NCBI GenBank assembly: GCA_019359035.1 | Contig: JAHHIC010000036.1 | Location: forward strand, 62,001 to 126,000 | DNA: 64,000 bases | Source of the DNA: Scytonematopsis contorta HA4267-MV1 | Lineage (GTDB): Bacteria; Cyanobacteriota; Cyanobacteriia; Cyanobacteriales; Nostocaceae | Reading direction: 5' to 3' | Notes under the pieces: model-generated | The model's database searches: none | Told to the model about the DNA's origin: nothing | The model's input: only the letters and a program-made list of their open reading frames with translations | Translations under genes and position numbers: made by a program | Shown here: piece by piece, positions 45,091-52,766 of the stretch | Layout: each line of letters starts with the position of its first letter | How positions within the stretch are numbered: the stretch's first letter is position 1

Positions 45091-45532
45091 TTGTTTGGGT
45101 ATGGCATTTTCCGGGTGTGGGGAACAAATCTAGAATTATTTTATACATAGTATATATAAATCTTTTTAGAAATGGAAATTACAAAATTCCTAAGCTAAAA
45201 GGATTGGATGAGGGCACTTCAAGATAAGGAATGTGCTTCTGGTTAGCTATGCAGAGATTCCTAAATATAATCTTAACTAAATTAAATACTTTTCTTCATT
45301 AATTACTTATTTATTACCGTTAAATACTTAAGTAAGATATTCATCTACAAACTCAATTTCACAAAACAAAATTTTAACTTTAAAAAGAGAATTTATATTT
45401 AGAGACAAAATGTGCTTATTAAGCTGATAAAAGGATAGAAAATGAGCAATTTATGGTAAATGAAAAAAGCTTACAAAGTAAGGATAGCAAGCTTTAGACA
45501 TCAAAATATAACAAAGGACGATTGAATTTCTC

Positions 45533-45568
45533 AAAACTTTAAATATGAATCGCGATGTTTGCGGATGT
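45533..45568 (+). promoter_or_regulatory. Conserved leader block, copy 1 (before PEP-CTERM 1)
   Basis: 36-base block beginning AAAACTTTAAATAT and ending GATGTTTGCGGATGT. It matches the blocks at 46888-46923 and 48417-48452 in 32 of 36 positions with no gaps. The ATG of the block opens a 12-codon ORF MFADVVSKLAGA. It ends 85 bases before the gene start. Confidence 0.8.
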
Positions 45569-45653
45569 GGTTTCTAAGTTGGCTGGAGCATGATGTATTC
45601 AAGAGCGCAAACTCAATCACAAATAAAATCGCAATCACAGCAAAGAGTATCAC

Positions 45654-46556
45654 ATGAAATCTACAACTAAGAAACTACAACGTTTGTCTGCTACCGCTAC
45701 TTTGGTAATTGGTACACTTCTAGCCGCTTCTAGCTCTGCTCAGGCAGCTAGCTTTACAAGCAATGTTAGCCAAAATACTGACCCAACCAAAGATATCTTA
45801 CTAAAATCTATTACTCAAAAACATGCAAGCGGTAAAGACGCGACTTTTAGTAACTTTTCTTATGTCAACAAAGTTGATATGACAAGTACTATTACAGAGC
45901 GCAATGGTACAACAACCCAGTTAAGAAACGAAGCAAGAGTCGCTGGGGCAGCAAATTCCGGTGCCGCAAGCACAGACAGAGGACGCAATGCTACTTCACC
46001 AATAGCTATAAACGAAGACCCTACAGGAGCAGAAGCAGCAGCTTTCTTAGGTAACAATAACCTAAACAACATTATTGATACCGAAGATACTGGTAATTTC
46101 GTAATGAACCTCTTCTTCGACAAGATGATTACTCAAGATGCTAGCGGACTAGACAACTTGTTCTTCTGGGAACGGGGTATGAACAGTAGCATGGTGGTCG
46201 AAGCAATTGATGCTGCTGGTAGAGTAATTGGTAAAGTTGTAAACATGAATCAAACAAAGAAAGCTGAAAATGCAGCTGGCTTTGCTATCAGCACCACAGA
46301 AATTGGTAAGAGCGTGCAACAAGTTGGTTCTTGGGGTCTTAAGGTTTCGGATTTCGGAGTTACTTCTTTGGCAGGTATTCGAGTCAAGACTGACAAGTGG
46401 AGTAATGGACCTGACTTCAAAGTAATTGCTAGAGGAGGCGAATTCAGCAGCACCTCAGTTCCAGAACCAGGTACTCTCCTCGCTTTGGGTGTTGTTGGTG
46501 GACTTGCTTTCCTACAACGTCGTCGTAAAGAAGCTTCTTTGTTGAAACAAGGTTAA
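45654..46556 (+). CDS. PEP-CTERM surface protein 1
   Basis: 300 residues. Signal peptide ends ...SAQA-AS (about residue 32). The mature part contains GAASTDRGRNAT, NNNLNNIIDTEDTGNFVMNL and LDNLFFWERGMNSSMVVEAI, found again in the next two genes. The C-terminal sorting signal is VPEPGTLLALGVVGGLAFLQ followed by RRRKE, i.e. a PEP-CTERM domain processed by an exosortase, not encoded in this window. Probably cell-surface or exopolysaccharide-associated. First of a tandem family of three. Confidence 0.88.
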   Translation: MKSTTKKLQRLSATATLVIGTLLAASSSAQAASFTSNVSQNTDPTKDILLKSITQKHASGKDATFSNFSYVNKVDMTSTITERNGTTTQLRNEARVAGAANSGAASTDRGRNATSPIAINEDPTGAEAAAFLGNNNLNNIIDTEDTGNFVMNLFFDKMITQDASGLDNLFFWERGMNSSMVVEAIDAAGRVIGKVVNMNQTKKAENAAGFAISTTEIGKSVQQVGSWGLKVSDFGVTSLAGIRVKTDKWSNGPDFKVIARGGEFSSTSVPEPGTLLALGVVGGLAFLQRRRKEASLLKQG

Positions 46557-46613
46557 TAAGTTTTCACGTTATCTGTGTAAAACAGTAAATAGTAATTAAC
46601 TAAATGCAGTAAT

Positions 46614-46650
46614 AACACGTAGAGACTAAAAATTATGGTCTTCACGTGTT
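46614..46650. repeat. Palindromic element, degenerate copy 9
   Basis: AACACGTAGAGACT and GGTCTTCACGTGTT arms with three mismatches around AAAAATTAT. Just after PEP-CTERM gene 1. Confidence 0.55.
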
Positions 46651-46887
46651 ATTGCCGTATGTTGCATCGCCAAATAATTTAATACTTAAGTAATATATTT
46701 TATGCAAAGTTAATTTCATAAATCAAAATAATATCTTTAAAAAGATAATTTATATTTACATAAAAAATAAGCCTATCAACTGGGTTAATAATTTTATTTA
46801 ACCACTTATTTTATAAACGAAAAAGCCTGTAGTCTTTATTTTATAAGAGTTTAAGATAATAAAGTACTCTTGATAAATTGATTTGAT

Positions 46888-46923
46888 AAAACTTTAAATA
46901 TTAATTGCGATGTTTGCGGATGT
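46888..46923 (+). promoter_or_regulatory. Conserved leader block, copy 2 (before PEP-CTERM 2)
   Basis: Same 36-base block. Its ATG (46910) opens a 30-codon ORF that begins MFADVVIKSAG and whose TGA stop overlaps the ATG of the gene (ATGA, 46999-47002). It ends 75 bases before the gene start. Confidence 0.8.
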
Positions 46924-46998
46924 AGTTATTAAGTCAGCTGGGTCAACATATATTCAAGAGCGCGAACTCAAGCACAATATCGCAAGAAAGATAACTAT

Positions 46999-48138
46999 AT
47001 GAAATTCACAGCAAAGAAACTCAAGCGGCTATCAGCTTCTGCAGGTTTAGTAATTGGTACAGCAATTTTAGCCGTTTCTAACTCCGCTTATGCTGCTAGT
47101 TTTACAACTAACTTGCAGAAAAATGATGGACCAGAAGGCGATATTCTTCTTAAATCAATCACTCAGGAAGATAAGGCAGGTAAAAAAGACACTTTTAGCA
47201 ACTTCTCCTATGTTAAAAGAGCAAATATCTTAAACAATACTCCGATTAAAGTAAATCTCCCAGAATATAAAACTGATGGGAATGGTAAAATCGTTAAAGA
47301 TAAAAATGGTGAACCTATTAAATTAATTTATACATCTAACCCAGAAGAATCATCTGCTTATAACCAAGCAAATAAAAAGAAAGGCATCACAAACGTTGAA
47401 ATGGTGCATAATGCAGATGCTAACTCTGGTGCAGCTAGCACAGACAAAGGTGATAAAGCCTCCGCACCAATGGCTGTATCTGGAATGAAGAATCCTACTG
47501 GTAATGAAATAGCAGCTTTCGTAGGTAATAACAATTTAAACAATATTGTTGATACCGAAGATTCTGGTCATTTTGCGATGGATATGTTCTTCGATACTCT
47601 GATTACAGAAGATAATTCTGGACTAGACAGCGTATTCTTCTGGGAACGGGGTATGAACAGCAACTTACTAGTTGAAGCAATTGATTCTACTGGTAAAGTA
47701 ATCAGTAAAGCTTTAGCATTACTAGGACAAAATCAAGCAAATGATAATGCTGATAGAGTAATTGCCGACGCTTTGGGAGTTAAATTCGATTCCAAAAAAG
47801 TTGCAGAACGTAGAGCACAGGCTACAGCATTAGGATTGGTAAAAAATAATCAACTTGATGCTGGTTATGCTATCGATACTATGGAAATTGGTAGTGCTCA
47901 ACAAGTTGGTTCTTGGGGTCTTAGCCTGAAGGAGTTGGGAGTTAAATCTTTAGCAGGTGTTAGAGTATCCGCAAAAGGTACTAGCTATCAAGGACCTGAC
48001 ATCAAATTAATAGCCAGAAAAGGTAAAGGATTTGAAAGCACTGCTGTACCTGAACCCAGCACTATTTTAGCTTTGGGTGCTGTTGGTGGACTTGCATTCT
48101 TACAACGTCGTCGCAAACAAGCTTCTTTATTGAAGTAA
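46999..48138 (+). CDS. PEP-CTERM surface protein 2
   Basis: 379 residues, the longest of the three. Signal peptide ends ...SAYA-AS. It has NNNLNNIVDTEDSGHFAMDM, FFWERGMNSNLLVEAIDSTG and GYAIDTMEIGSAQQVGSWGL as in genes 1 and 3, plus two insertions: a charged stretch near residues 75-110 (KDKNGEPIKLIYTSNP) and NADRVIADALGVKFDSKKVA near residue 260. C-terminus VPEPSTILALGAVGGLAFLQ then RRRKQ. An intrinsic terminator follows at 48202. Confidence 0.88.
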   Translation: MKFTAKKLKRLSASAGLVIGTAILAVSNSAYAASFTTNLQKNDGPEGDILLKSITQEDKAGKKDTFSNFSYVKRANILNNTPIKVNLPEYKTDGNGKIVKDKNGEPIKLIYTSNPEESSAYNQANKKKGITNVEMVHNADANSGAASTDKGDKASAPMAVSGMKNPTGNEIAAFVGNNNLNNIVDTEDSGHFAMDMFFDTLITEDNSGLDSVFFWERGMNSNLLVEAIDSTGKVISKALALLGQNQANDNADRVIADALGVKFDSKKVAERRAQATALGLVKNNQLDAGYAIDTMEIGSAQQVGSWGLSLKELGVKSLAGVRVSAKGTSYQGPDIKLIARKGKGFESTAVPEPSTILALGAVGGLAFLQRRRKQASLLK

Positions 48139-48201
48139 GTTCAAAAGTCTTTGGTACGTAAGTAAGGTCTTGTAATGCTAAATCATTGCTGAAAGCTTAT
48201 A

Positions 48202-48234
48202 AACCCGGTTTTTTAGAAAAGCCGGGTTTTTAAT
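48202..48234 (+). terminator. Intrinsic terminator after PEP-CTERM gene 2
   Basis: AAACCCGG (48202-48209) pairs with CCGGGTTT (48223-48230) and is followed by TTT. The loop holds a T-run. Confidence 0.85.
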
Positions 48235-48416
48235 ATTTAACAATTTTCATAAATTACTGATTTAACTTTAAAAATAAAATTTATGTTTTTTATCAAAATG
48301 AAGAAAAAAGTAAATAAATACATTTAAATTTATCGCCTAAGTTAGTAATTAATATCTTGAAACCTAAACACAGCAACATTCTCAGACAAAATTTTTATAA
48401 CGGAATTAAATTTTTC

Positions 48417-48452
48417 AAAACTTTAAATATTAATCATGATGTTTGCGGATGT
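48417..48452 (+). promoter_or_regulatory. Conserved leader block, copy 3 (before PEP-CTERM 3)
   Basis: Same 36-base block, with AATCATGATG instead of AATCGCGATG. Its ATG (48439) opens a 7-codon ORF MFADVFL. It ends 101 bases before the chosen gene start. Confidence 0.8.
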
Positions 48453-48553
48453 GTTTTTATAAGCATTTAAAGCAATATGTATACAAGAACGCAAATAAAA
48501 GAACACAAATCCAATCGCAAACAATTACAGCATTACAGCAAAGAGAATTTAAA

Positions 48554-49510
48554 ATGACATCTACCCAAAAGAAATTAACTCGTTTATCTGCTTCAGTTAG
48601 TTTAGTTTTCGGTACACTTCTAGCCGTTTCTAACTCAGCTTACGCAGCAAGTTTTACAACTACGGTTCAGCAAGACAATGGTGCAAAAGGAGATACTTTC
48701 CTTAAGTCAATCACCCAAAATGGTAAGACAACAGATAAATTCAACCTTGTTAATAAGGTCGATATTCTATCCAACACTGCAGTAGACAAAACAAAAGGAA
48801 GTAACGCTGACGCCTCTCTAAATAAAGGTGTAACTAACAACACTGGTGCAGCAAGTACAGATAAAGGTGATAACGCTTCCTCACCAACAGCTGTATCGGG
48901 AGTTAGTGACCCCACAGGTGGTGACATCGCAGCTTATATGGGTAACACCAACTTAAATAATATTGTTGATACCGAAGAAGCTGGTTCATTTGTGATGAAC
49001 ATGTTCTTCCAAAATCAAGTTAAGGAAGACAATAGTGGATTAGACTCCTTCTACATCTTTGAACGTGGTTTCCAAGAAATGATATACAAAGATGGCAAGG
49101 TAATGAAGGATGAACAAGGTAATGTCGTTAGAGAACAAGCTGGTAACAGCAGCATCAGTGTTAGGGCTATTGACGCTGCTGGTAATGTGATTGGTAAAGC
49201 TTTAAAACTAACAAAGCAAACCCAAACAGATGCTGGCTATTCCATAGACACAACAGAAATTGGTGGAGCACAAAGAGTTGGCTCCTGGGGTATCAGCTTA
49301 GCTGACTTGGGAGTTAGTGACCTGTTGGTTGCAGGTCTTCAATTATCAGCCAACGGCTATGAGCACAACGGTCCTGACTTCAAATTAGTTGGTAGAATGC
49401 ATGACCGTCCAGAATTTGAGAGCGCAACAACACCCGAACCAGGTTCTTTATTAGCCTTAGGTGCTGTTGGTGGATTAGCCTTCTTCAAACGTCGTCAAAA
49501 GCAAAACTAA
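48554..49510 (+). CDS. PEP-CTERM surface protein 3
   Basis: 318 residues from ATG 48554 (MTSTQKKLTRLSASVSLVFG); a longer frame from TTG 48443 reaches into the conserved leader block and is not used. Signal peptide ends ...SAYA-AS. It shares GAASTDKGDNASSPTAVSG, NTNLNNIVDTEEAGSFVMNM and GYSIDTTEIGGAQRVGSWGI with the other two. The usual FFWERGMNS is replaced by FYIFERGFQEM followed by an insertion. The sorting signal is TTPEPGSLLALGAVGGLAFF then KRRQKQN. Confidence 0.87.
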   Translation: MTSTQKKLTRLSASVSLVFGTLLAVSNSAYAASFTTTVQQDNGAKGDTFLKSITQNGKTTDKFNLVNKVDILSNTAVDKTKGSNADASLNKGVTNNTGAASTDKGDNASSPTAVSGVSDPTGGDIAAYMGNTNLNNIVDTEEAGSFVMNMFFQNQVKEDNSGLDSFYIFERGFQEMIYKDGKVMKDEQGNVVREQAGNSSISVRAIDAAGNVIGKALKLTKQTQTDAGYSIDTTEIGGAQRVGSWGISLADLGVSDLLVAGLQLSANGYEHNGPDFKLVGRMHDRPEFESATTPEPGSLLALGAVGGLAFFKRRQKQN

Positions 49511-49566
49511 CAACTTTGAATTAGTTGAGTCTTGCTGTGAAATAGCCGCGCATCTTTGATTGAAAA

Positions 49567-49594
49567 TGTAGAGACGTGATTTATCACGTCTCTA
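49567..49594. repeat. Palindromic element, copy 10
   Basis: TAGAGACGTGAT and ATCACGTCTCTA arms with two central mismatches. Core GTGATTTATCAC, another matched pair of changes relative to copies 2, 3 and 6. Confidence 0.85.
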
Positions 49595-49620
49595 TTCCTG
49601 TTTAAATTCAAATATCAAAA

Positions 49621-49648
49621 GGAGACGCGATAAATCGCCGTCTCTACC
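49621..49648. repeat. Palindromic element, copy 11
   Basis: GGAGACGCGATAAATCGCC then GTCTCTACC, 30 bases from copy 10. Core GCGATAAATCGC is the same as the nested part of copy 7. Confidence 0.7.
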
Positions 49649-49668
49649 CATGTTTGAATGTAAACGTT

Positions 49669-50514
49669 TTAGTCTAAAACTTGTTTATTCTGTGATATTT
49701 CCAATAAAACCCGACATTGCCAACCCAACAAACTCAAGAATAATAAACCCATCACCCCCGCCAAAGGGTTATTATTTACACCCGTAACCCATTCAGGTAC
49801 TTCACCAGTATACTTAATTAGTTTTCCCACATTAATAATGTACCAACCGCAAACTAAACCACCATGCAGCCCTATCGGTAAACCCAGCCGTCCTTCACGC
49901 CAGCGTTTACCCCATACTAATGTTAAGGCTAGCAATACTAAACCAATAAATTGCGTCCAGGTACGAAGAATTGCTTCCAAAGGTCTAATAAAATGTGATA
50001 CAGCAAAAATAATCACATTTATCCAAAGTGCTGTAGCTTGCTTATAGTCTCGTTCTAGCTCCGAAAGTAACCACCCACGGAAAAATAATTCCTCCGCAAA
50101 ACCTGTTGCTAAACCGATAATAATTGCTTCTAAAATTAATTGCGCTGATGAAATACTCGCTGGTTGCCAAACTAACCAACCCAGCCATCCTTCCAATAAA
50201 AATAAAATAGAAATACTAGTTAATCCGACTGTAAAGCCTCCAAGTAAATCAATCCTGTTACTTGGCAAAAACTGTAAACCAAAATCGTGAAATACCTGAG
50301 TTTGGTTATAAACTCGCGTACCCCACAACCGGGCTAGAAAAATAAATTCTATATATAGGGCGACCATTGTCACAATACTAACCAAGTTAGCATCGTGTAC
50401 TAGTAAATACATTGGTACCGCAATGGGCAACCACAGCATTAATAAAGTGAAAATAAAATAACCCAGCCTGATAGGGGCAGGGCGTTGGGCGAGGCGGGTG
50501 AGGTTTGTTTTCAT
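49669..50514 (-). CDS. CPBP family intramembrane metalloprotease
   Basis: 281 residues, about seven hydrophobic helices. The CAAX/ABI protease motifs are in order: EELFFRGWLLSELERD (EExxxR, metal and catalytic Glu), IIFAVSHFIRPLEA (FxxxH), and IGLHGGLVCGW (the third motif with His). These place it in the CPBP (Abi/CAAX-like) family of membrane proteases, many of unknown substrate. No bacteriocin operon is next to it, so a role in bacteriocin immunity is not supported here. Confidence 0.85.
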   Translation of the reverse strand: MKTNLTRLAQRPAPIRLGYFIFTLLMLWLPIAVPMYLLVHDANLVSIVTMVALYIEFIFLARLWGTRVYNQTQVFHDFGLQFLPSNRIDLLGGFTVGLTSISILFLLEGWLGWLVWQPASISSAQLILEAIIIGLATGFAEELFFRGWLLSELERDYKQATALWINVIIFAVSHFIRPLEAILRTWTQFIGLVLLALTLVWGKRWREGRLGLPIGLHGGLVCGWYIINVGKLIKYTGEVPEWVTGVNNNPLAGVMGLLFLSLLGWQCRVLLEISQNKQVLD

Positions 50515-50633
50515 ACCAAATCTCTTATAGTCATGACTTCAGCCTTAAGGTTAATTTCCTTATTGTGCTTATTAATATGACACCTATTTGGTAGGAACAG
50601 TTGCCAAACAACCCACCCACTACCCACAGCAGC

Positions 50634-50915
50634 TTACTCATCTGGTTCGATGGTGCTGGTCAAACCATGATTCTTCAAAGTCTCACAGTAAAATTCAGCA
50701 TGTTCTTGGGCACAAGTAATGACTAACCCCAAACCATTGGTATGGGTTTCCATCATAATACTGACAGCCTGAGGTTGGCTGAGACTCGGCACCGTGGTCA
50801 ACAGGGTTTGAACCACATACTCCATAGAATTGAAATCATCGTTATGGAGTAATACTTTATACTGAGGTGCGAGCTTGCGGGATGTGGAACGCTTTTCAAT
50901 AGTTTCTACAGACAC
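50634..50915 (-). CDS. clpS: ATP-dependent Clp protease adaptor ClpS
   Basis: 93 residues from GTG 50915. ClpS binds N-terminal degron residues and hands proteins to ClpC/ClpA. The core motif YKVLLHNDDFNSMEYVV has the substrate-pocket N-D-D, followed by LLTTVPSLSQPQAVSIMMET and HTNGLGLVITCAQEHAEFYC, which match the family. Works with ClpP (encoded at 35310) and a ClpC outside this window. Cyanobacteria often have two ClpS forms. Confidence 0.95.
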   Translation of the reverse strand: MSVETIEKRSTSRKLAPQYKVLLHNDDFNSMEYVVQTLLTTVPSLSQPQAVSIMMETHTNGLGLVITCAQEHAEFYCETLKNHGLTSTIEPDE

Positions 50916-51040
50916 GGCTCTTTGCTCTTCTTTTAATCTAAGTACTACAAAAAAAAACTGCTCAAGCCATAGCTTAACAGTTGTTTACTTAATTTTATAA
51001 CATTCAATTGGAAATGCTAAATCATCTGAATACAGGAAAT

Positions 51041-51237
51041 TGGGAGTGGGGAGTGGGGAGTGGGGAATAGGAAGTAGGCGTAAACAACAGGTAAGAAAGT
51101 GTAATTCAGCAACCTTTTTATCAAAAATCTATAATTAATAATATAGAAAAATAATATAAAGAACATTCTTGGGTAAAAGCCACTCCCCACTCCCAATTCC
51201 CAATTCCCCACTCCCAATTCCCCACTCCCCACTCCCC
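51041..51237. repeat. STRR tracts as a facing inverted pair (GGGGAGT / ACTCCCC)
   Basis: GGGAGTGGGGAGTGGGGAGT at 51041-51060 and GGGGAATAGG follow-on face CACTCCCCACTCCC-type units at 51181-51237, with about 110 bases between. The right tract ends exactly at the start codon of the next gene. Confidence 0.88.
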
Positions 51238-51585
51238 ATGACCCAAAAGTTTCAACCACAGCAAATTGTGTCTTTAGACCGTGGCACAAGTAAATTGTAT
51301 GCGGAAGTAATTCAAGTTGTAGTCGCTCGGCAATTGTGCTGGGTACGTCCGTTACTGCTGGTGGAAGTGATTGATGAGGAAGCACAAATGACCGACCTGC
51401 GAGAAGCTTCGGATTTGTTTTGGCCGATTGACTTGTTTCGACCCGCTTTAGATACAGAAGTAATTAATTTCCTCAGTCAGCTTTTAGTCAAAGAACCAAA
51501 ACCTGAACTAGATTTAGCTAGTCGTCAACTATTAAATAAATTTATTCATGAAGCTTGGAAAGAATATAAAGGGAGTGGGGATTAG
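51238..51585 (+). CDS. Conserved hypothetical protein (115 aa)
   Basis: 115 residues from ATG 51238 (MTQKFQPQQIVSLDRGTSKL). A longer frame from 51169 is only STRR translated as SPLPIPNSPLPIP. The protein has an all-beta-like N-terminus (VSLDRGTSKLYAEVIQVVVA) followed by WVRPLLLVE and a helical end with FINFLSQLLVKEPK-like residues. Similar short proteins occur in other filamentous cyanobacteria; no function known. It is immediately followed by a 27-base tandem array. Confidence 0.6.
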   Translation: MTQKFQPQQIVSLDRGTSKLYAEVIQVVVARQLCWVRPLLLVEVIDEEAQMTDLREASDLFWPIDLFRPALDTEVINFLSQLLVKEPKPELDLASRQLLNKFIHEAWKEYKGSGD

Positions 51586-51600
51586 GGAGTGGGGAGTAGT

Positions 51601-51617
51601 GCGAGCGTCCCGCTCGC
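51601..51617. repeat. Hairpin GCGAGCG-TCC-CGCTCGC abutting the 27-bp array
   Basis: Seven-base arms with a TCC loop. The array's first unit starts inside the right arm (51612). Compare the hairpin at 29834. Confidence 0.88.
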
Positions 51618-51839
51618 TACTGGTAGCAATAATCATGCGCTCGCTACTGGTAGCAATAATCATGCGCTCGCTACTGGTAGCAATAATCATGCGCTCGCTA
51701 CTGGTAGCAATAATCATGCGCTCGTTACTGGTAGCAATAATCATGCGCTCGCTACTGGTAGCAATAATCATGCGCTCGTTACTGGTAGCAATAATCATGC
51801 GCTCGTTACTGGTAGCAATAATCATGCGCTCGTTACTGG
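51612..51839. repeat. 27-bp tandem array, 8 full units and a partial ninth
   Basis: Unit GCTCG(C/T)TACTGGTAGCAATAATCATGC. The variable sixth base reads C,C,C,C,T,C,T,T,T in order. 27 is a multiple of three, so all three forward frames and some reverse frames stay open and give misleading ORFs (ATGSNNHAL, RSLLVAIIM, SNERMIIAT). Confidence 0.97.
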
Positions 51840-52117
51840 ACAATCAAGAGTGAGGCTTAAAAAATATAAGCGGCATACCAAGAGGCATCACCGCAAACAA
51901 GTTTTGTTCATTTTTTTGTGAATTAATATAAATTATTTTTTAAGTTTAATTAAGTTTTATTAGTTAAATTTATCTATGTCTTAACCAAAAAGACTTTAAA
52001 AGTCATCCCTAAAATTAATTTGCCATCTATTATCATATGAAGGCTGATGAGTCTGTTTGCTTAAGCTAGGCTCCCCTTTTGATTGGGACTAATTTAATCG
52101 GGAGTAAGTATAAACAA
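51840..52117. other. AT-rich region between the 27-bp array and small protein gene
   Basis: 278 bases. No gene recognised. Confidence 0.4.
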
Positions 52118-52312
52118 CTATAGGCTGGGAACTAACTGAATTCTGCCAGCGTCCATCTCTGACATTAGCAGCTCTAGAGCTTCGTAGTCTACGTCAGAAA
52201 TGTAACCCATCTGGCTCAACTCGGAGTTGATTTCGTTTTCTATTTCGGGAGTTAATTTTTTTATGTCTAGGGCTTTCTCTACAAGCAAACGAATCGCATA
52301 TCTAGTTCTCAT
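52118..52312 (-). CDS. Small conserved protein, family A member 2
   Basis: 64 residues starting MRTRYAIRLLVEKALDIKKL. It resembles the 42236 protein: a first helix, TPEIENEINSEL (compare SVEAENKL), SDVDYEALELLMSEMDAGRI (compare FTAFMILQKAAMMGRV). Mostly helical and acidic in the middle. Both lie near STRR tracts but are not repeat-encoded. Function unknown. Confidence 0.6.
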   Translation of the reverse strand: MRTRYAIRLLVEKALDIKKLTPEIENEINSELSQMGYISDVDYEALELLMSEMDAGRIQLVPSL

Positions 52313-52766
52313 AATTTATAAACCAAATCCAATTCCTACTAATTATCTAAGGTGAAATACGGTACTACAAGTGATTTAATTAACAGGTAACCTGTGATTC
52401 AAATCACACCACTTTTGCTTTTAGTCGTTCTAATTCAACATTGCTTCATAAGCTCAAAAGACTTCAAATAGGTCTTTTTTGTCGCCAAGATAGGTCTTGG
52501 TTATTAGCAAATTGGGGGTTACAGCCATAGTAAGATATTTATCACCTTATAAAATTTTTGTTTATGTAAACTTTTTTTTCGTTATTTAGCAAAAAAAGTA
52601 TATTTAAATACAGATTTTTCGCAAGTTGTGGGAAACTTTAAATAAACTAGCGTTACAAATAAAGATTCCGCGAAGAAGGATAATACGAATGGTCGATGCC
52701 GGGGTAAAAAGATTATGGTCAAATACATCTATCTTTAAATTTGAATACGTTTCATAGGATTGATAT
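52313..52766. other. Region upstream of the STAS gene, with two dyads
   Basis: 454 bases. Contains ACAGGT-A-ACCTGT (52383-52395) and GTGATT-CA-AATCAC (52394-52407), two adjacent inverted repeats. AAAGACTTC...GGTCTTTTTT near 52457 looks like a weak stem with T-run. Promoter function is inferred only. Confidence 0.45.

Larger units (their letters stand above)
45039..45653. other. Leader region of PEP-CTERM gene 1
   Basis: 615 bases. Contains a palindromic element (45061-45090), a TACTTAAGTA palindrome (45325-45334), an ACTTTAAAAAG...TTTATATTTA block (45376-45401) and the 36-base leader block (45533-45568). These blocks recur before the next two genes, see the finding. Confidence 0.6.
46557..46998. 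other. Leader region of PEP-CTERM gene 2
   Basis: 442 bases. Contains a degenerate palindromic element (46614-46650), TACTTAAGTA (46683-46692), the TTTAAAAAG...TTTATATTTA block (46733-46758) and the 36-base leader (46888-46923) in the same order as before gene 1. Confidence 0.65.
48139..48553. other. Leader region of PEP-CTERM gene 3
   Basis: 415 bases. Begins with the terminator of gene 2, then AACTTTAAAAATAAAATTTA (48264-48283, start of the second conserved block) and the 36-base leader (48417-48452). The TACTTAAGTA block is not seen here. Confidence 0.6.

Noticed and set aside
49669-50514. Bacteriocin immunity role for the CPBP protease
   Set aside because: No bacteriocin or transport genes are next to it.
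51169-51237. Longer start for the 115-residue protein
   Set aside because: The extra 23 residues are only translated STRR (SPLPIPNSPLPIP); ATG 51238 gives a natural start.
51612-51839. Possible CRISPR array
   Set aside because: Units touch each other with no unique spacers and no cas genes are present. The same applies to the 17-bp array.
51532-51921. Several ORFs of about 100 codons on both strands in the 27-bp array
   Set aside because: The unit length is a multiple of three so frames stay open by design of the repeat; residues simply repeat ATGSNNHAL or SNERMIIAT.
52450-52480. Terminator-like stem AAAGAC...GTCTTTTTT
   Set aside because: Arms are only five to six bases and no gene ends nearby on that strand; too weak to list.
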